From positions 1-46,884 of the forward strand of contig JAUXOC010000006.1 of the NCBI GenBank assembly GCA_030682495.1: 46,884 nucleotides of DNA. The letters run 5' to 3'. This DNA is from Alphaproteobacteria bacterium (GTDB lineage: Bacteria; Pseudomonadota; Alphaproteobacteria; Micavibrionales; UBA2020). Numbering within the stretch: position 1 is the first letter of the stretch; every line of letters begins with the position of its first letter. Below are positions 33,164-41,192 of this stretch, piece by piece. The translations under genes were made by a program, and so were the position numbers. Under the pieces are notes generated by a model. That model was not told the DNA's origin. It did not search any database and saw only the letters and a program-made list of their open reading frames with translations.

Positions 33164-34342
33164 ATGAGCAACAAAGATGAATTCGAACTCGACGTTGAAG
33201 ACGCATCGGAAGAATCATTTGACGATGTCAGCCTTGATGAAGAGGTTGAATCTCTTGAGGAAGCCGCACCGAAGAAGAAAAAATCGGGTGGCGGGCTTAT
33301 GGTTTTCGTTGTGCTGCTCGCTGTTCTGGGCGGCGGCAGCTTTGCCGCGGTGAAATTTCTCGGCGTACAGCTGCCCTTTGATATCCCGGGTATGACGCAG
33401 ACGGCGCAGGTACCTGCTGCTGATGAAACGACCGATACAATGACAGCTTCGGCCGATCTGCCGGCGGGTGAATTGCCCCCGCAGCCTGCCGTGCCTGCTG
33501 ATGAAACAACCGCGGATGCGGGAAATCTCCCGTTCGGCATTCCCGAAGTGGCCGCACCGGATGACGGTGCATCGGTCAACGCGCCCTGGGGCATGGAAGA
33601 GACGCCCGCCACCGCAGCGCAGGATCTGAAGCAGCCACCTGTTGAATCCTTTGGTGATGAACCAGCGGCGCAGGCCGACAGCGGCGATATCGTTGATCCC
33701 TTCGCGATGGGCGCGCAGCAGGACGTGACCGAGGCGGTGAACGCACCGGATGCGGCCGCTGCTGCCATCAGGGCACCTGCCGAGAGCGATGTTGTCGATC
33801 CTTTCGCGACCGCCCCGAGCACAGATGTCCCGAGCACAGATGTGACGGCTGCGTCAAAAATCTCTGCACCGGTTGAAGATGCCGCGGCAAAAGCGCGCGT
33901 GGAGGCTCTCGAGAAAAAATTGGCAACGACAGAAAAATCTCTCGCGGATGCTGAAAAAGCGCTCAAGCAAGCCAATGACGAGCTGGCGAAAAAATCCGCG
34001 GCGCTGGCACAGGCGCAGGCAGATCTGAAGACGGCGCAAAGCGATGCCAAGGCCGCTGCGAAGACCGCCACCGTATCTACAAAGCAGCCGGCCGAGAATG
34101 CTGTAAAAGCGACAGCTGACAAGCCCGCGCCCGCGAAACCAGCCGCGCCCGCCCGTAAGATCGACTGGGTTTTGCGCTCGGCAAAGCCCGGCATGGCCTG
34201 GATCTCTGAAAAAGGATCGACCGAGATGCGTACGGTCAGTGTCGGCGATACGCTCGCCGGTATCGGCAAGGTCACGTCCATTGCAACGGATGCGCAGGGC
34301 CGCTGGATTGTTAACGGTACGCGCGGCTCGATTAATCAATAA
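33164..34342 (+). CDS. dotF: Type IVB inner-membrane protein DotF (IcmG)-like
   Basis: A 392-residue protein. It has an acidic cytoplasmic N-terminus (1-35), a KKKK boundary and one membrane span (about 44-66). A long low-complexity Ala/Pro/Asp periplasmic section contains DIVDPFA/DVVDPFA repeats, and a coiled coil follows (about 245-305, EKKLATTEKSLADAEKALKQANDELAKK). The C-terminal domain is compact (WVLRSAKPGMAWISEKGSTEMRTVSVGDTLAGIGKVTSI...GRWIVNGTRGSI). That C-terminal pattern is shared with PilP-like domains and DotF. The gene is in the icmG position, 26 bases after dotG. The middle is not alignable by eye, so the call rests on architecture, the end domain and order. Confidence 0.78.
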   Translation: MSNKDEFELDVEDASEESFDDVSLDEEVESLEEAAPKKKKSGGGLMVFVVLLAVLGGGSFAAVKFLGVQLPFDIPGMTQTAQVPAADETTDTMTASADLPAGELPPQPAVPADETTADAGNLPFGIPEVAAPDDGASVNAPWGMEETPATAAQDLKQPPVESFGDEPAAQADSGDIVDPFAMGAQQDVTEAVNAPDAAAAAIRAPAESDVVDPFATAPSTDVPSTDVTAASKISAPVEDAAAKARVEALEKKLATTEKSLADAEKALKQANDELAKKSAALAQAQADLKTAQSDAKAAAKTATVSTKQPAENAVKATADKPAPAKPAAPARKIDWVLRSAKPGMAWISEKGSTEMRTVSVGDTLAGIGKVTSIATDAQGRWIVNGTRGSINQ

Positions 34343-34350
34343 CTAACTTT

Positions 34351-34365
34351 TGAGAATCATTCTCA
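34351..34365. promoter_or_regulatory. Palindrome TGAGAATCATTCTCA: Fur-box-like site or weak terminator
   Basis: The 15-base perfect palindrome equals the 7-1-7 Fur consensus TGATAATNATTATCA with one symmetric change per arm. It starts 9 bases after the dotF stop and is followed by GTTTTTCTTC, so a weak transcription terminator is an alternative. The rest of the 34343-34583 gap carries only the promoter candidate described next. Confidence 0.4.
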
Positions 34366-34517
34366 TAGGTTTTTCTTCTCCGGTTGCTCCAAAAACCGGA
34401 AAAAACGGGCGAAATTCTGCCCAATTTCTCTCGTTTGTACGCCCGCCGAGTACGTATTTTTATCTTTTAAAAACAAGTGCTTAACTGGTATACAGCCCTG
34501 CTTTGTGAAGAGCTTGT

Positions 34518-34546
34518 TTGCACAGTTTTGCAAAAGGTGATGTAAT
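34518..34546 (+). promoter_or_regulatory. Candidate promoter upstream of dotE
   Basis: TTGCAC at 34518-34523, a 17-base spacer and TGTAAT at 34541-34546 (five of six for the -10). The dotE start at 34584 is 38 bases further. With the 241-base gap this suggests a second transcription unit dotE-dotP-dotN. Confidence 0.45.
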
Positions 34547-34583
34547 AAAGTATGGCCTCTTTTACACACTGAGGGTGTATCGC

Positions 34584-35519
34584 ATGTTGTATCGCAATAT
34601 CTGCAAAACGCTGTTGTTGGCATCGCTGTTTACAGTCGTTTCCGCTGACGCCGCCTTTGCGGGTCAGAAAATGGGCGATATCATGATCAACACGCTGCGC
34701 GCGTCTGATGGCCTTACAATTATTTTTTCGACAATCGCATACATTTCCGGGGCTCTTCTTGCAATAACCGGTATTTTTAAATTCAAGCAGCACGTCGATA
34801 ACCCGCAGCAGACCTCAATTTGGGAAGGTATCAAGCGGATGGTTGCGGGCGGATGTTTTCTGTCCCTTCCTTTTATGATCCGCATGGTTCGCGGCTCTAT
34901 CTTCGGCGGTGCCGGAATAGGCTCGGGCAAGTTGGCCAATACCGGCACGACCAAGGCCGCGCTCTCTTCTGGCGGCCTCGACAAAATGGTCTTCGACTTT
35001 ATGAGCAATATCGCGGGCCCCGCAGAGGCTCTGCTGACAGCTGTTTCCTATATCTCGGCGATTGCCCTTTTGCTGGTCGGTATTTCACGTCTGACCAAAC
35101 GTGTTGAAGAAGGCCCGCGCGGCCCGGGCGGTGTTGGCACGATCACAACTTTTATTGCATCGGGCGCTTTGTTTTCTTTCGGGGATTCGATGGGGACCTT
35201 TGCGAACAGTCTTTTTGGTGCCGGCGGTAATACGCTGAAGACCAATTCGCTGGTCTCGAATACGGTAATTACGGACAACGTATCTCGCTTACGTGTCCAA
35301 ACGGTTATAGAAGCGGTGATGGCCTTCGTGATGCTGGTCGGCTATATCGCTTTTATCAGAGGATGGTTCGTTTTAAGAGCTTTTGCCGATGGCCAACAAG
35401 GGGCTACAATGGCGCAAGGTCTGACGTTCCTGTTCGGGGGCACTTTGGCGATCAACCTGGGTGAGTTCATTAACGTGATCATGCGTACGGTGAACGTCAC
35501 AGGGCTCTCATTTACCTAG
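34584..35519 (+). CDS. dotE: DotE (IcmC)-like membrane protein with extra DotP-like module
   Basis: A 311-residue protein from the ATG at 34584 (GAGGGTG about 8 bases upstream); Legionella IcmC is about 190 residues. After a signal peptide (cleavage near AFAG, residue 28) comes a module SDGLTIIFSTIAYISGALLAITGIFKFKQHVDNPQQTSIWEGIKRMVAGGCFLSLPFMIRMVRGSI. This module is clearly paralogous to the DotP protein encoded next. A second half (about 135-311) contains further hydrophobic spans, SYISAIALLLVGISRLTKRVEEGPRGPGGVGTITTF and MAFVMLVGYIAFIRGWFVLRAF, consistent with IcmC. DotE and DotP belong to one small-membrane-protein family, so this looks like an internal duplication or fusion. The molecular role of DotE is not established. 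Confidence 0.8.
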   Translation: MLYRNICKTLLLASLFTVVSADAAFAGQKMGDIMINTLRASDGLTIIFSTIAYISGALLAITGIFKFKQHVDNPQQTSIWEGIKRMVAGGCFLSLPFMIRMVRGSIFGGAGIGSGKLANTGTTKAALSSGGLDKMVFDFMSNIAGPAEALLTAVSYISAIALLLVGISRLTKRVEEGPRGPGGVGTITTFIASGALFSFGDSMGTFANSLFGAGGNTLKTNSLVSNTVITDNVSRLRVQTVIEAVMAFVMLVGYIAFIRGWFVLRAFADGQQGATMAQGLTFLFGGTLAINLGEFINVIMRTVNVTGLSFT

Positions 35520-35579
35520 TAGACACGATAAAAGCGTGCTACGTTAATAAACTGTGTGTAAGTAAAAGGAGAACTACAA

Positions 35580-35984
35580 ATGAAACGGTCAAAACTCTCT
35601 CACAAACTCGCGGCTGCCGCTACGGCAGGCGTTCTTATGGCAGACAGCGCTGATGCTCTGTCTGCTACCGCTCAGGATCTCAGCAACGCGTCCAAAAACG
35701 TTGTTACTGCTGTTTCCGGTACGGTTGCGCTGATCTCCACCCTCGCGTACATCGCGGGTGCTGGTCTCGCTCTCGCCGGTATTTTCAAACTGAAGCAGCA
35801 CGTTGACAACCCGGCTCAGGCCCCGATGAAAGACGCACTGATCCGTCTTGCTTGCGGCGGCATGTTCTTGGCGCTTCCTTTCATGATGCGTATCATGCAG
35901 GGTTCGATCTCGAACGGTGACCAAGGTAAAGCTAACGTTGCCAACCTGAAACTCGGCAACTCTAGCACCCTGTTCACGCCGTAA
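35580..35984 (+). CDS. dotP: DotP (IcmD)-like small membrane protein
   Basis: A 134-residue protein of the size of Legionella IcmD. The AAAAGGAG site before the ATG is the strongest in the operon. Residues 1-27 form an export signal (KLAAAATAGVLMADSADALS). Two hydrophobic segments follow, VSGTVALISTLAYIAGAGLALAGIFKLKQH and LACGGMFLALPFMMRIMQGSI. Codon choice differs from its neighbours, with many GCT, GTT, GGT and CGT codons, as in highly expressed genes. This fits a component needed in many copies. It resembles the first half of the DotE-like protein. Confidence 0.85.
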   Translation: MKRSKLSHKLAAAATAGVLMADSADALSATAQDLSNASKNVVTAVSGTVALISTLAYIAGAGLALAGIFKLKQHVDNPAQAPMKDALIRLACGGMFLALPFMMRIMQGSISNGDQGKANVANLKLGNSSTLFTP

Positions 35985-36014
35985 TAAGATTGGCCAGCTC
36001 AAAGGATTTTTGAT

Positions 36015-36734
36015 ATGGCCTACTTAAGGATATCGCCCGGCATCAGCGGATTGTCCGATGCCGGGCGTATTCTTTCTCCGGATGTGCATGCGCCGTCCGA
36101 AGAGATACGTACGAAGGTGCTGGAGCGTGACCAATACACCTGCCGCTATTGCGGTTTTCAATCGCGCAAATATCAGGAAATAAACTATATCGGCAAGACC
36201 GGTCAGGCAGGCGGCGCGGATGACTACGCCACGACCTGCACGTTTTGCCATCAGTGTTTTCATCTGGAGCGCGTGGAGCGTATGCAGTCCGGCGCCGTGA
36301 TCTGGCTGCCCGAAATCGGACAGGCCGCCCTGCACCATGTCTGCCGTGCGATCTATGTCGCACGCATTTCGCAAGGGCCGATGGCCGATGCCGCGCGTGA
36401 CGCGCTCGAAGCCCTGCTCGCACGCAAGGAAGAGGCGCAAAGCCGCCTTGGCACCGACAGCCCGCGCATTCTGGCGACCGTCTTGCAGGATTTTCTTGAA
36501 GCGAAAGAATACAAAGACCGCCTCTCGCGCCTGAAAGGATTTCGCATCCTGCCGCTCGACCGCCGGATCATCAAGGAAGGTGATCTCGAGTTCAACCAGT
36601 TCCCGCAAATCCTCGCCTACTGGCGTTCTAAAGACGGCCCCTTCGGTGACGTGCCGCCGCGCCGCTGGGTCAATTTGTTTTATGATCTGCGGACGCGCGC
36701 CACCAACAAAAAGTCTCCGCCCGTCAGCGAATAG
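36015..36734 (+). CDS. dotN: DotN (IcmJ), coupling-complex zinc-binding protein
   Basis: A 239-residue cytoplasmic protein. In Legionella DotN belongs to the type IV coupling complex with DotL and DotM. The signature is intact: VLERDQYTCRYCGFQSRKYQEINYI (Cys43, Cys46) and TTCTFCHQCFHLERVERMQSGAVIWLPEI (Cys75, Cys78, Cys81), an HNH-like zinc fold, followed by QAALHHVCRAIYVARISQGPMADAARDALEAL. It lies 30 bases after dotP. DotL and DotM are not in the window. Confidence 0.93.
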   Translation: MAYLRISPGISGLSDAGRILSPDVHAPSEEIRTKVLERDQYTCRYCGFQSRKYQEINYIGKTGQAGGADDYATTCTFCHQCFHLERVERMQSGAVIWLPEIGQAALHHVCRAIYVARISQGPMADAARDALEALLARKEEAQSRLGTDSPRILATVLQDFLEAKEYKDRLSRLKGFRILPLDRRIIKEGDLEFNQFPQILAYWRSKDGPFGDVPPRRWVNLFYDLRTRATNKKSPPVSE

Positions 36735-37027
36735 CCCCGCCAAAAATGACAGAGTCAGAATGCGGCAGGCGGCCACCCTCAATATAAATTTCTCCTGACC
36801 TCCGCGCATCGAAAGGCGATTGTTTTTCGTCTCTCTCAATTACGTTAAAACAGACGACAGCAGAGCCGCACCGCCGCGACGCTGGACATAACCCGCAGCG
36901 TACTGGACGGGCGGTTTTTGAACAAAAGACCTGTCTTTACAAGGCTTATCTGATATATTGTTCAATGCTGCGCCAGACTGGGGTCTATCGGTAGAATCAT
37001 GGCGGCAAAATCAGGGATGCTTGTCTA

Positions 37028-40000
37028 ATGGGTATGTTCGACGCTCTTTTGAAACCGTTTGTGCGGCTTTTGCGCCAGCCGCTTGAATCGTTTATCCGCC
37101 TTGAAACGGCCGATGACGATATGACGCTGGTGGCCGAAGACGGCTCCTTGCTGACGGTTGTACGCGTCGATGGCGCGCGCCAGATCATCGGCGATGCGGA
37201 ATACAAAAAAATCCTGTCCGACTCTGTCGTCAAGATCGGGACGCGTTTCGACCGCCCCGGTCACGCGATGCAGGTTTACTTCACCCGTGACCCGGAGCGC
37301 AGCTATACCGAGCTGAAAAAGCTCCTGCGCCCCAACTATATGGCGGCGAAAAACACCGGCCTTGAAATCGACGATATTTTTGAAGAGCGCGCAAAGAACC
37401 TCAGCCACTATGTCGCCTGGGAAGAAATCTATTTTGTGCTGTGGACGCGCCCCTCGGTTCTCAGCAAGTCGGATATGTCGCGCGAAGCCGAGCGCGCCCG
37501 CAGCAAAAAATGGGTCAATGCCAAAGAGGCGCAATATCCCTTCGCCGCAATTGACGGCATCCGCACACGCCACAACAGTTTTGCCATCGCGACGGTCACG
37601 GCGCTCAAGGAAATGGGCATTCAGGCCACAACGATGGAGGTGCATGACGCGCTGGCCACCATCCGCGCCAATCTTTTGCAGCTGAGTATCGACAGCAAAT
37701 GGCGCGCCATTCTGCCCGGCGACAAGATCGCACCGCGCGCGCCGCAAAAGAAAAACGATATGTCGGATATTCTCTGGCCGTCGCTGCGCCAGCAGCTGAC
37801 AATGAGCAATGCCCGCGTCATCAACGACCACGTGGTCGAAATGGGCAAATACGTCTGGGGCGGTTGTGATATGGTGCTGGGGCCGACAGACCCGTTGCCG
37901 TTTCCGGCTTTCCTCGAGCGGATGTCCGAAGCACGCATCCCGTTCCGCATGTCCTTCCTGCTGGAAGGCGGCGGCATTCAGGGTATGGCGATGCAGCAGT
38001 TCCTTTCGTCCATCTTTGCGGTGACGAATGCCGAAAACAAGATGGTGAAAGAGGCACTCGAAGCGCTCAGCGTGATTGCGCGCAGCGAACCGGTGGTAAA
38101 GCTCCGCCTGTCCTTCGCGACCTGGGCGCCGAAAGACGATATCGAACTTCTCGAAGACCGCCTCTCCACGCTGACGCAGTCGGCGGAATCCTGGGGCTAT
38201 GCGCAGGTATCGATGATCTCGGGCGATCCGCTCGATCAGGTCATGTCTTCCGCGCTGGGTATTCACTGCGCCTCCACCGCACCGCCGGCGGTTGCACCGC
38301 TCTACGAAGTCATGAAGCTGATGCCGTGGCAGCGCGCCTCCAGCCCGTTTGAACAGGGCGCGATCCTGTTCCGCACGCCCGATGGCCGCGTCTGGCCGTA
38401 TCAGACCGGTACCAACGTCACCACGACATGGTTCGATCTTGTTTTCGCGCAGCCCGGTGGCGGTAAATCGGTTTTGATGAACACGCTCAACCTTGGCACC
38501 TGTCTGACGGCAGGTATGTCTAACCTGCCCTTTATCGCGGTCATCGACATCGGCCCGTCTTCGGCGGGTCTTGTGTCGCTGCTCAAAGACGCGCTGCCGC
38601 CGAACCGCCGTCACGAAGTGACGTCTTACCGCCTGCAGATGACAACGCAATTCGCGATCAACCCCTTTGACACCAAACTGGGCATGCGCGCGCCGCAGGT
38701 ATCGGAGCGCAGCTTCCTGATTGAATTGCTCACGCTGATTTGCACCCCGCCCGGCCAGCCCGACCCTTATGATGGTATTTCGCAGCTTTGCGGGATGGTG
38801 GTCGATGAAATGTACCGCTGGCGCGACGACAATACCGCCAACGCCGAACCGCGCCCCTATCTGCCGCGTATCGACCAGACGGTGGATGACGCCCTGCGCG
38901 CGCAGGATATCAGAATCCAGCCCGGCGCCTATTGGTGGGATATCGTGGATATGCTTTTCGACAAAGGCCTCGCCTACGAAGCAGCCATGGCGCAGCGTTA
39001 TGCGATGCCGACGCTGGGGGATGCGATTGCCGCTGCCCGCCGTCCGCAGATCAGAAACCTGCTTGAAGAAACATCGATCGGCTCGTCGTCCGAGGGTGTG
39101 ATCCACGCCTTTGAACGTATGATTACCTCCGGCGTCCGCGAATTTCCGATTTTGTCTTCGGTCACGAAATTCTCGCTCGCGGAAACGCGCGTCTGCGCGC
39201 TCGACCTTGCCGACGTTTGCCCTTCGGGCGATGCGACGTCTGACCGCCAGACCGCTGTCATGTACATGCTGGCACGTCAGGCGCTTGTCACCCCGTGGTG
39301 GATCAACGAAGAAGCGCTGGCGCAGATGCCGCCTAAATTCCGCGCCTACCACGAGCTCCGCCTGAAGGATCTTGCCGAGACGCCCAAACGCCTTTGCTAT
39401 GACGAGTTCCACCGGACGTCGAAAACCAAATCGGTGCGCGCGCAGATTGTCCGTGACGTGCGCGAGGGTCGTAAACGCGGGATTCAGATCATTCTCGCCT
39501 CCCAGATGCTGGACGACTTTGATGACGACATGGTCGATTTGGCGACGGGTGTCTGGGTTCTCGGTGCGGCCATTTCCGACTCCGCGGTTGATGCCACGCA
39601 GAAACGATTTGGTCTGACCGATACCGCGCGCTGGGTCATGCGTAACAAGCTGACCGGCCCGAAAGCGGGCGGCGCGCCTGCGCTGCTCGTTCTCGGTACG
39701 ACCGATGGCCGTTATGAACAGCACTTGATTAACACGCTCGGCCCGATTGAACTTTGGGCGTTTTCGACCACGGCCGAGGATGCGGCCATTCGCAACCGTC
39801 TTTATTCACGTATCGGCGCGGCGCAGGCACGTAAACTGCTTGGGGTGAACTTCCCCGGCGGTTCCGCCCGCTCCGAAATCCGCCGCCGTATTGCGACACT
39901 GTCCGAAAAGGGCGATGTCGAGGGTGCATCACTGGGTAACGTTATCGACAAAATCGTCGAAGAACTGGTCGGCAGCACCAAGGTCAAGCTTGAAGACCTC

Positions 40001-40096
40001 GTTGTCAATGACGCGAAACCGCCCGCGGGCGGCGACGCGAAACCACCCGAAGGCGGCGCAGCGGAAGCAGGCGGCGAAGCCAAGCCCGCAGGCTAA
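37028..40096 (+). CDS. dotO: Type IVB secretion ATPase DotO (IcmB)
   Basis: A 1022-residue ATPase, length matching Legionella IcmB (about 1,009). The Walker A motif QPGGGKS is at residues 475-481 and the Walker B motif LCYDEFH has Asp792-Glu793. Other conserved stretches include FVRLLRQPLESFIRLETADDDMTLVAEDGS at the start, QASRS/AQRYAMPTLGD and REGRKRGIQIILASQMLDDFDDDMVDLATGVWVLGAAISD. DotO is the VirB4-type cytoplasmic hexamer that powers assembly and secretion. The C-terminus ends in Gly/Pro/Lys repeats (DAKPPAGG, DAKPPEGG), encoded by a tandem 24-base repeat. A nine-codon frame at 36999 ends on the start codon (TAATG). The 293-base gap before it holds no other gene. Confidence 0.95.
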   Translation: MGMFDALLKPFVRLLRQPLESFIRLETADDDMTLVAEDGSLLTVVRVDGARQIIGDAEYKKILSDSVVKIGTRFDRPGHAMQVYFTRDPERSYTELKKLLRPNYMAAKNTGLEIDDIFEERAKNLSHYVAWEEIYFVLWTRPSVLSKSDMSREAERARSKKWVNAKEAQYPFAAIDGIRTRHNSFAIATVTALKEMGIQATTMEVHDALATIRANLLQLSIDSKWRAILPGDKIAPRAPQKKNDMSDILWPSLRQQLTMSNARVINDHVVEMGKYVWGGCDMVLGPTDPLPFPAFLERMSEARIPFRMSFLLEGGGIQGMAMQQFLSSIFAVTNAENKMVKEALEALSVIARSEPVVKLRLSFATWAPKDDIELLEDRLSTLTQSAESWGYAQVSMISGDPLDQVMSSALGIHCASTAPPAVAPLYEVMKLMPWQRASSPFEQGAILFRTPDGRVWPYQTGTNVTTTWFDLVFAQPGGGKSVLMNTLNLGTCLTAGMSNLPFIAVIDIGPSSAGLVSLLKDALPPNRRHEVTSYRLQMTTQFAINPFDTKLGMRAPQVSERSFLIELLTLICTPPGQPDPYDGISQLCGMVVDEMYRWRDDNTANAEPRPYLPRIDQTVDDALRAQDIRIQPGAYWWDIVDMLFDKGLAYEAAMAQRYAMPTLGDAIAAARRPQIRNLLEETSIGSSSEGVIHAFERMITSGVREFPILSSVTKFSLAETRVCALDLADVCPSGDATSDRQTAVMYMLARQALVTPWWINEEALAQMPPKFRAYHELRLKDLAETPKRLCYDEFHRTSKTKSVRAQIVRDVREGRKRGIQIILASQMLDDFDDDMVDLATGVWVLGAAISDSAVDATQKRFGLTDTARWVMRNKLTGPKAGGAPALLVLGTTDGRYEQHLINTLGPIELWAFSTTAEDAAIRNRLYSRIGAAQARKLLGVNFPGGSARSEIRRRIATLSEKGDVEGASLGNVIDKIVEELVGSTKVKLEDLVVNDAKPPAGGDAKPPEGGAAEAGGEAKPAG
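40010..40057. repeat. Two 24-base repeat units in the dotO 3' end
   Basis: Units at 40010-40033 and 40034-40057 differ at three positions. The first contains the perfect palindrome CCGCCCGCGGGCGG; the second keeps it in part. They encode DAKPPAGG and DAKPPEGG. Confidence 0.7.
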
Positions 40097-40121
40097 GACG
40101 CCGCACGGGCGACAACAAATT

Positions 40122-40155
40122 AAAAAAACGCCGCATGTCCTTGCGGCGTTTTTTT
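40122..40155. terminator. Strong bidirectional terminator after dotO
   Basis: AAAAAAACGCCGCA, a short loop, then TGCGGCGTTTTTTT. The stem is GC-rich and both sides carry runs of seven A or T, so it can end the secretion operon and also the converging minus-strand gene at 40182. Confidence 0.92.
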
Positions 40156-40181
40156 GTGAAGGGAGACGCGGGCGGCGGTCT

Positions 40182-41192
40182 TTATCGCGCGGGTGGTGAC
40201 AGGCGCGGCTTGCCGAGGGCGCGGTGGCCGGCGGGCAGATCGTCCGGCGGCGGGTTGCCGCCCAGTTCGATCAGCTTGCTGCGCGCGATGTCGAGAGCGG
40301 CGGGGCCGTAATCATCAAAGGCGACCTCTGTTTTAAAAGCATGTTCGCCGCTGGTGAAAATCTCGCTGACGCGGCGTGCGGCGAAATCAAAAATCATCCG
40401 CAGCTGTTCATTTCCCTGTAGGGGTTTACGCTCCACCAGCGTACTGGCGTCAATCGCGTCATAGCGCGCATATTCCCAGTACATCTTGCGCAAAAGATCG
40501 CGCGCCGGCTCTTCCGTCAAAAAACTGCGCGCGTTTTCCTGCCAATAGGCCAGATAGAAAACACTGTCGCTCTTTCCGCTGCGGGCAAAGGCGCGGGCGA
40601 TATCCTCGCGCCCCTCGCGCAGGACGTCGAAAAACAGATGGCCGCTATTCAACGACGGCAGCGCGCCGTGTTTCAGCAGCGCTTCGGCGCTCTCCAGATT
40701 GCCGCTGTGATAGATCCCTTCGGTCAGGCTGCCCGGCTCGGCGGCCCATTTCAGTGCATCGGAAAGATCAAGGTGCTGTTCTGCCTCTGCGGCTGCCGCG
40801 GCGATGGCGTCGATATCCGCGCCCGTGCCCATCAGCGCCTTTGCGTTCAGCACCTTGTCCCAGTCCAGCATTTCCTGCCGTGCCGCGGCGATCAGGGTTT
40901 TGGTGTCGACCTGGCCAAAAATGTAATAGCTGCCGCCATCTTCCCAGCCTTCGTTGTCAAGGCGCTCGCCATAGGATTGCACCAGCTCTTGCAGGTCGTC
41001 GCGCAGCGATGTGATGGCGTCGTCTTCGTCGTCATTATAAACCGGCAGGGATTGGAGTGCCGCGCCGAGCCGCGTAAAATTGGCACCGATGGCTTCGGCG
41101 GCTTTCTTCCAGTTGTCTCCGCCTTCGGTGTTTTCAAACAGGTCGTCGTCCATATCATCGGCGTTCGGAATGCGGGATATATGCTCGCTCAT
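40182..41192 (-). CDS. Effector-like protein, paralogue of the next gene
   Basis: A 336-residue soluble acidic protein with no recognised family. One degenerate ankyrin-like unit is visible (GSLTEGIYHSGNLESAEALLKHGALPSLNSGHLFFDVLREGREDIARAF, about 155-205). The C-terminal block LRMIFDFAARRVSEIFTSGEHAFKTEVAFDDYGPAALDIARSKLIELGG aligns with LFRTIFNFRAQRVHEIYEAANT...DFDGYNTAMLGDAHTELKKRGG in the neighbour at 41189. The tail is basic and Pro-rich (GKPRLSPPAR). Its ATG overlaps the neighbour's stop (ATGA). The context and tail suggest a secreted protein, but this is inference. Confidence 0.75.
   Translation of the reverse strand: MSEHISRIPNADDMDDDLFENTEGGDNWKKAAEAIGANFTRLGAALQSLPVYNDDEDDAITSLRDDLQELVQSYGERLDNEGWEDGGSYYIFGQVDTKTLIAAARQEMLDWDKVLNAKALMGTGADIDAIAAAAAEAEQHLDLSDALKWAAEPGSLTEGIYHSGNLESAEALLKHGALPSLNSGHLFFDVLREGREDIARAFARSGKSDSVFYLAYWQENARSFLTEEPARDLLRKMYWEYARYDAIDASTLVERKPLQGNEQLRMIFDFAARRVSEIFTSGEHAFKTEVAFDDYGPAALDIARSKLIELGGNPPPDDLPAGHRALGKPRLSPPAR

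Noticed and set aside
37025-39724. 899-residue minus-strand open frame opposite dotO
   Set aside because: Its Arg/His/Gly-rich composition is typical of the antisense shadow of a GC-rich gene; dotO matches a known ATPase over its full length.
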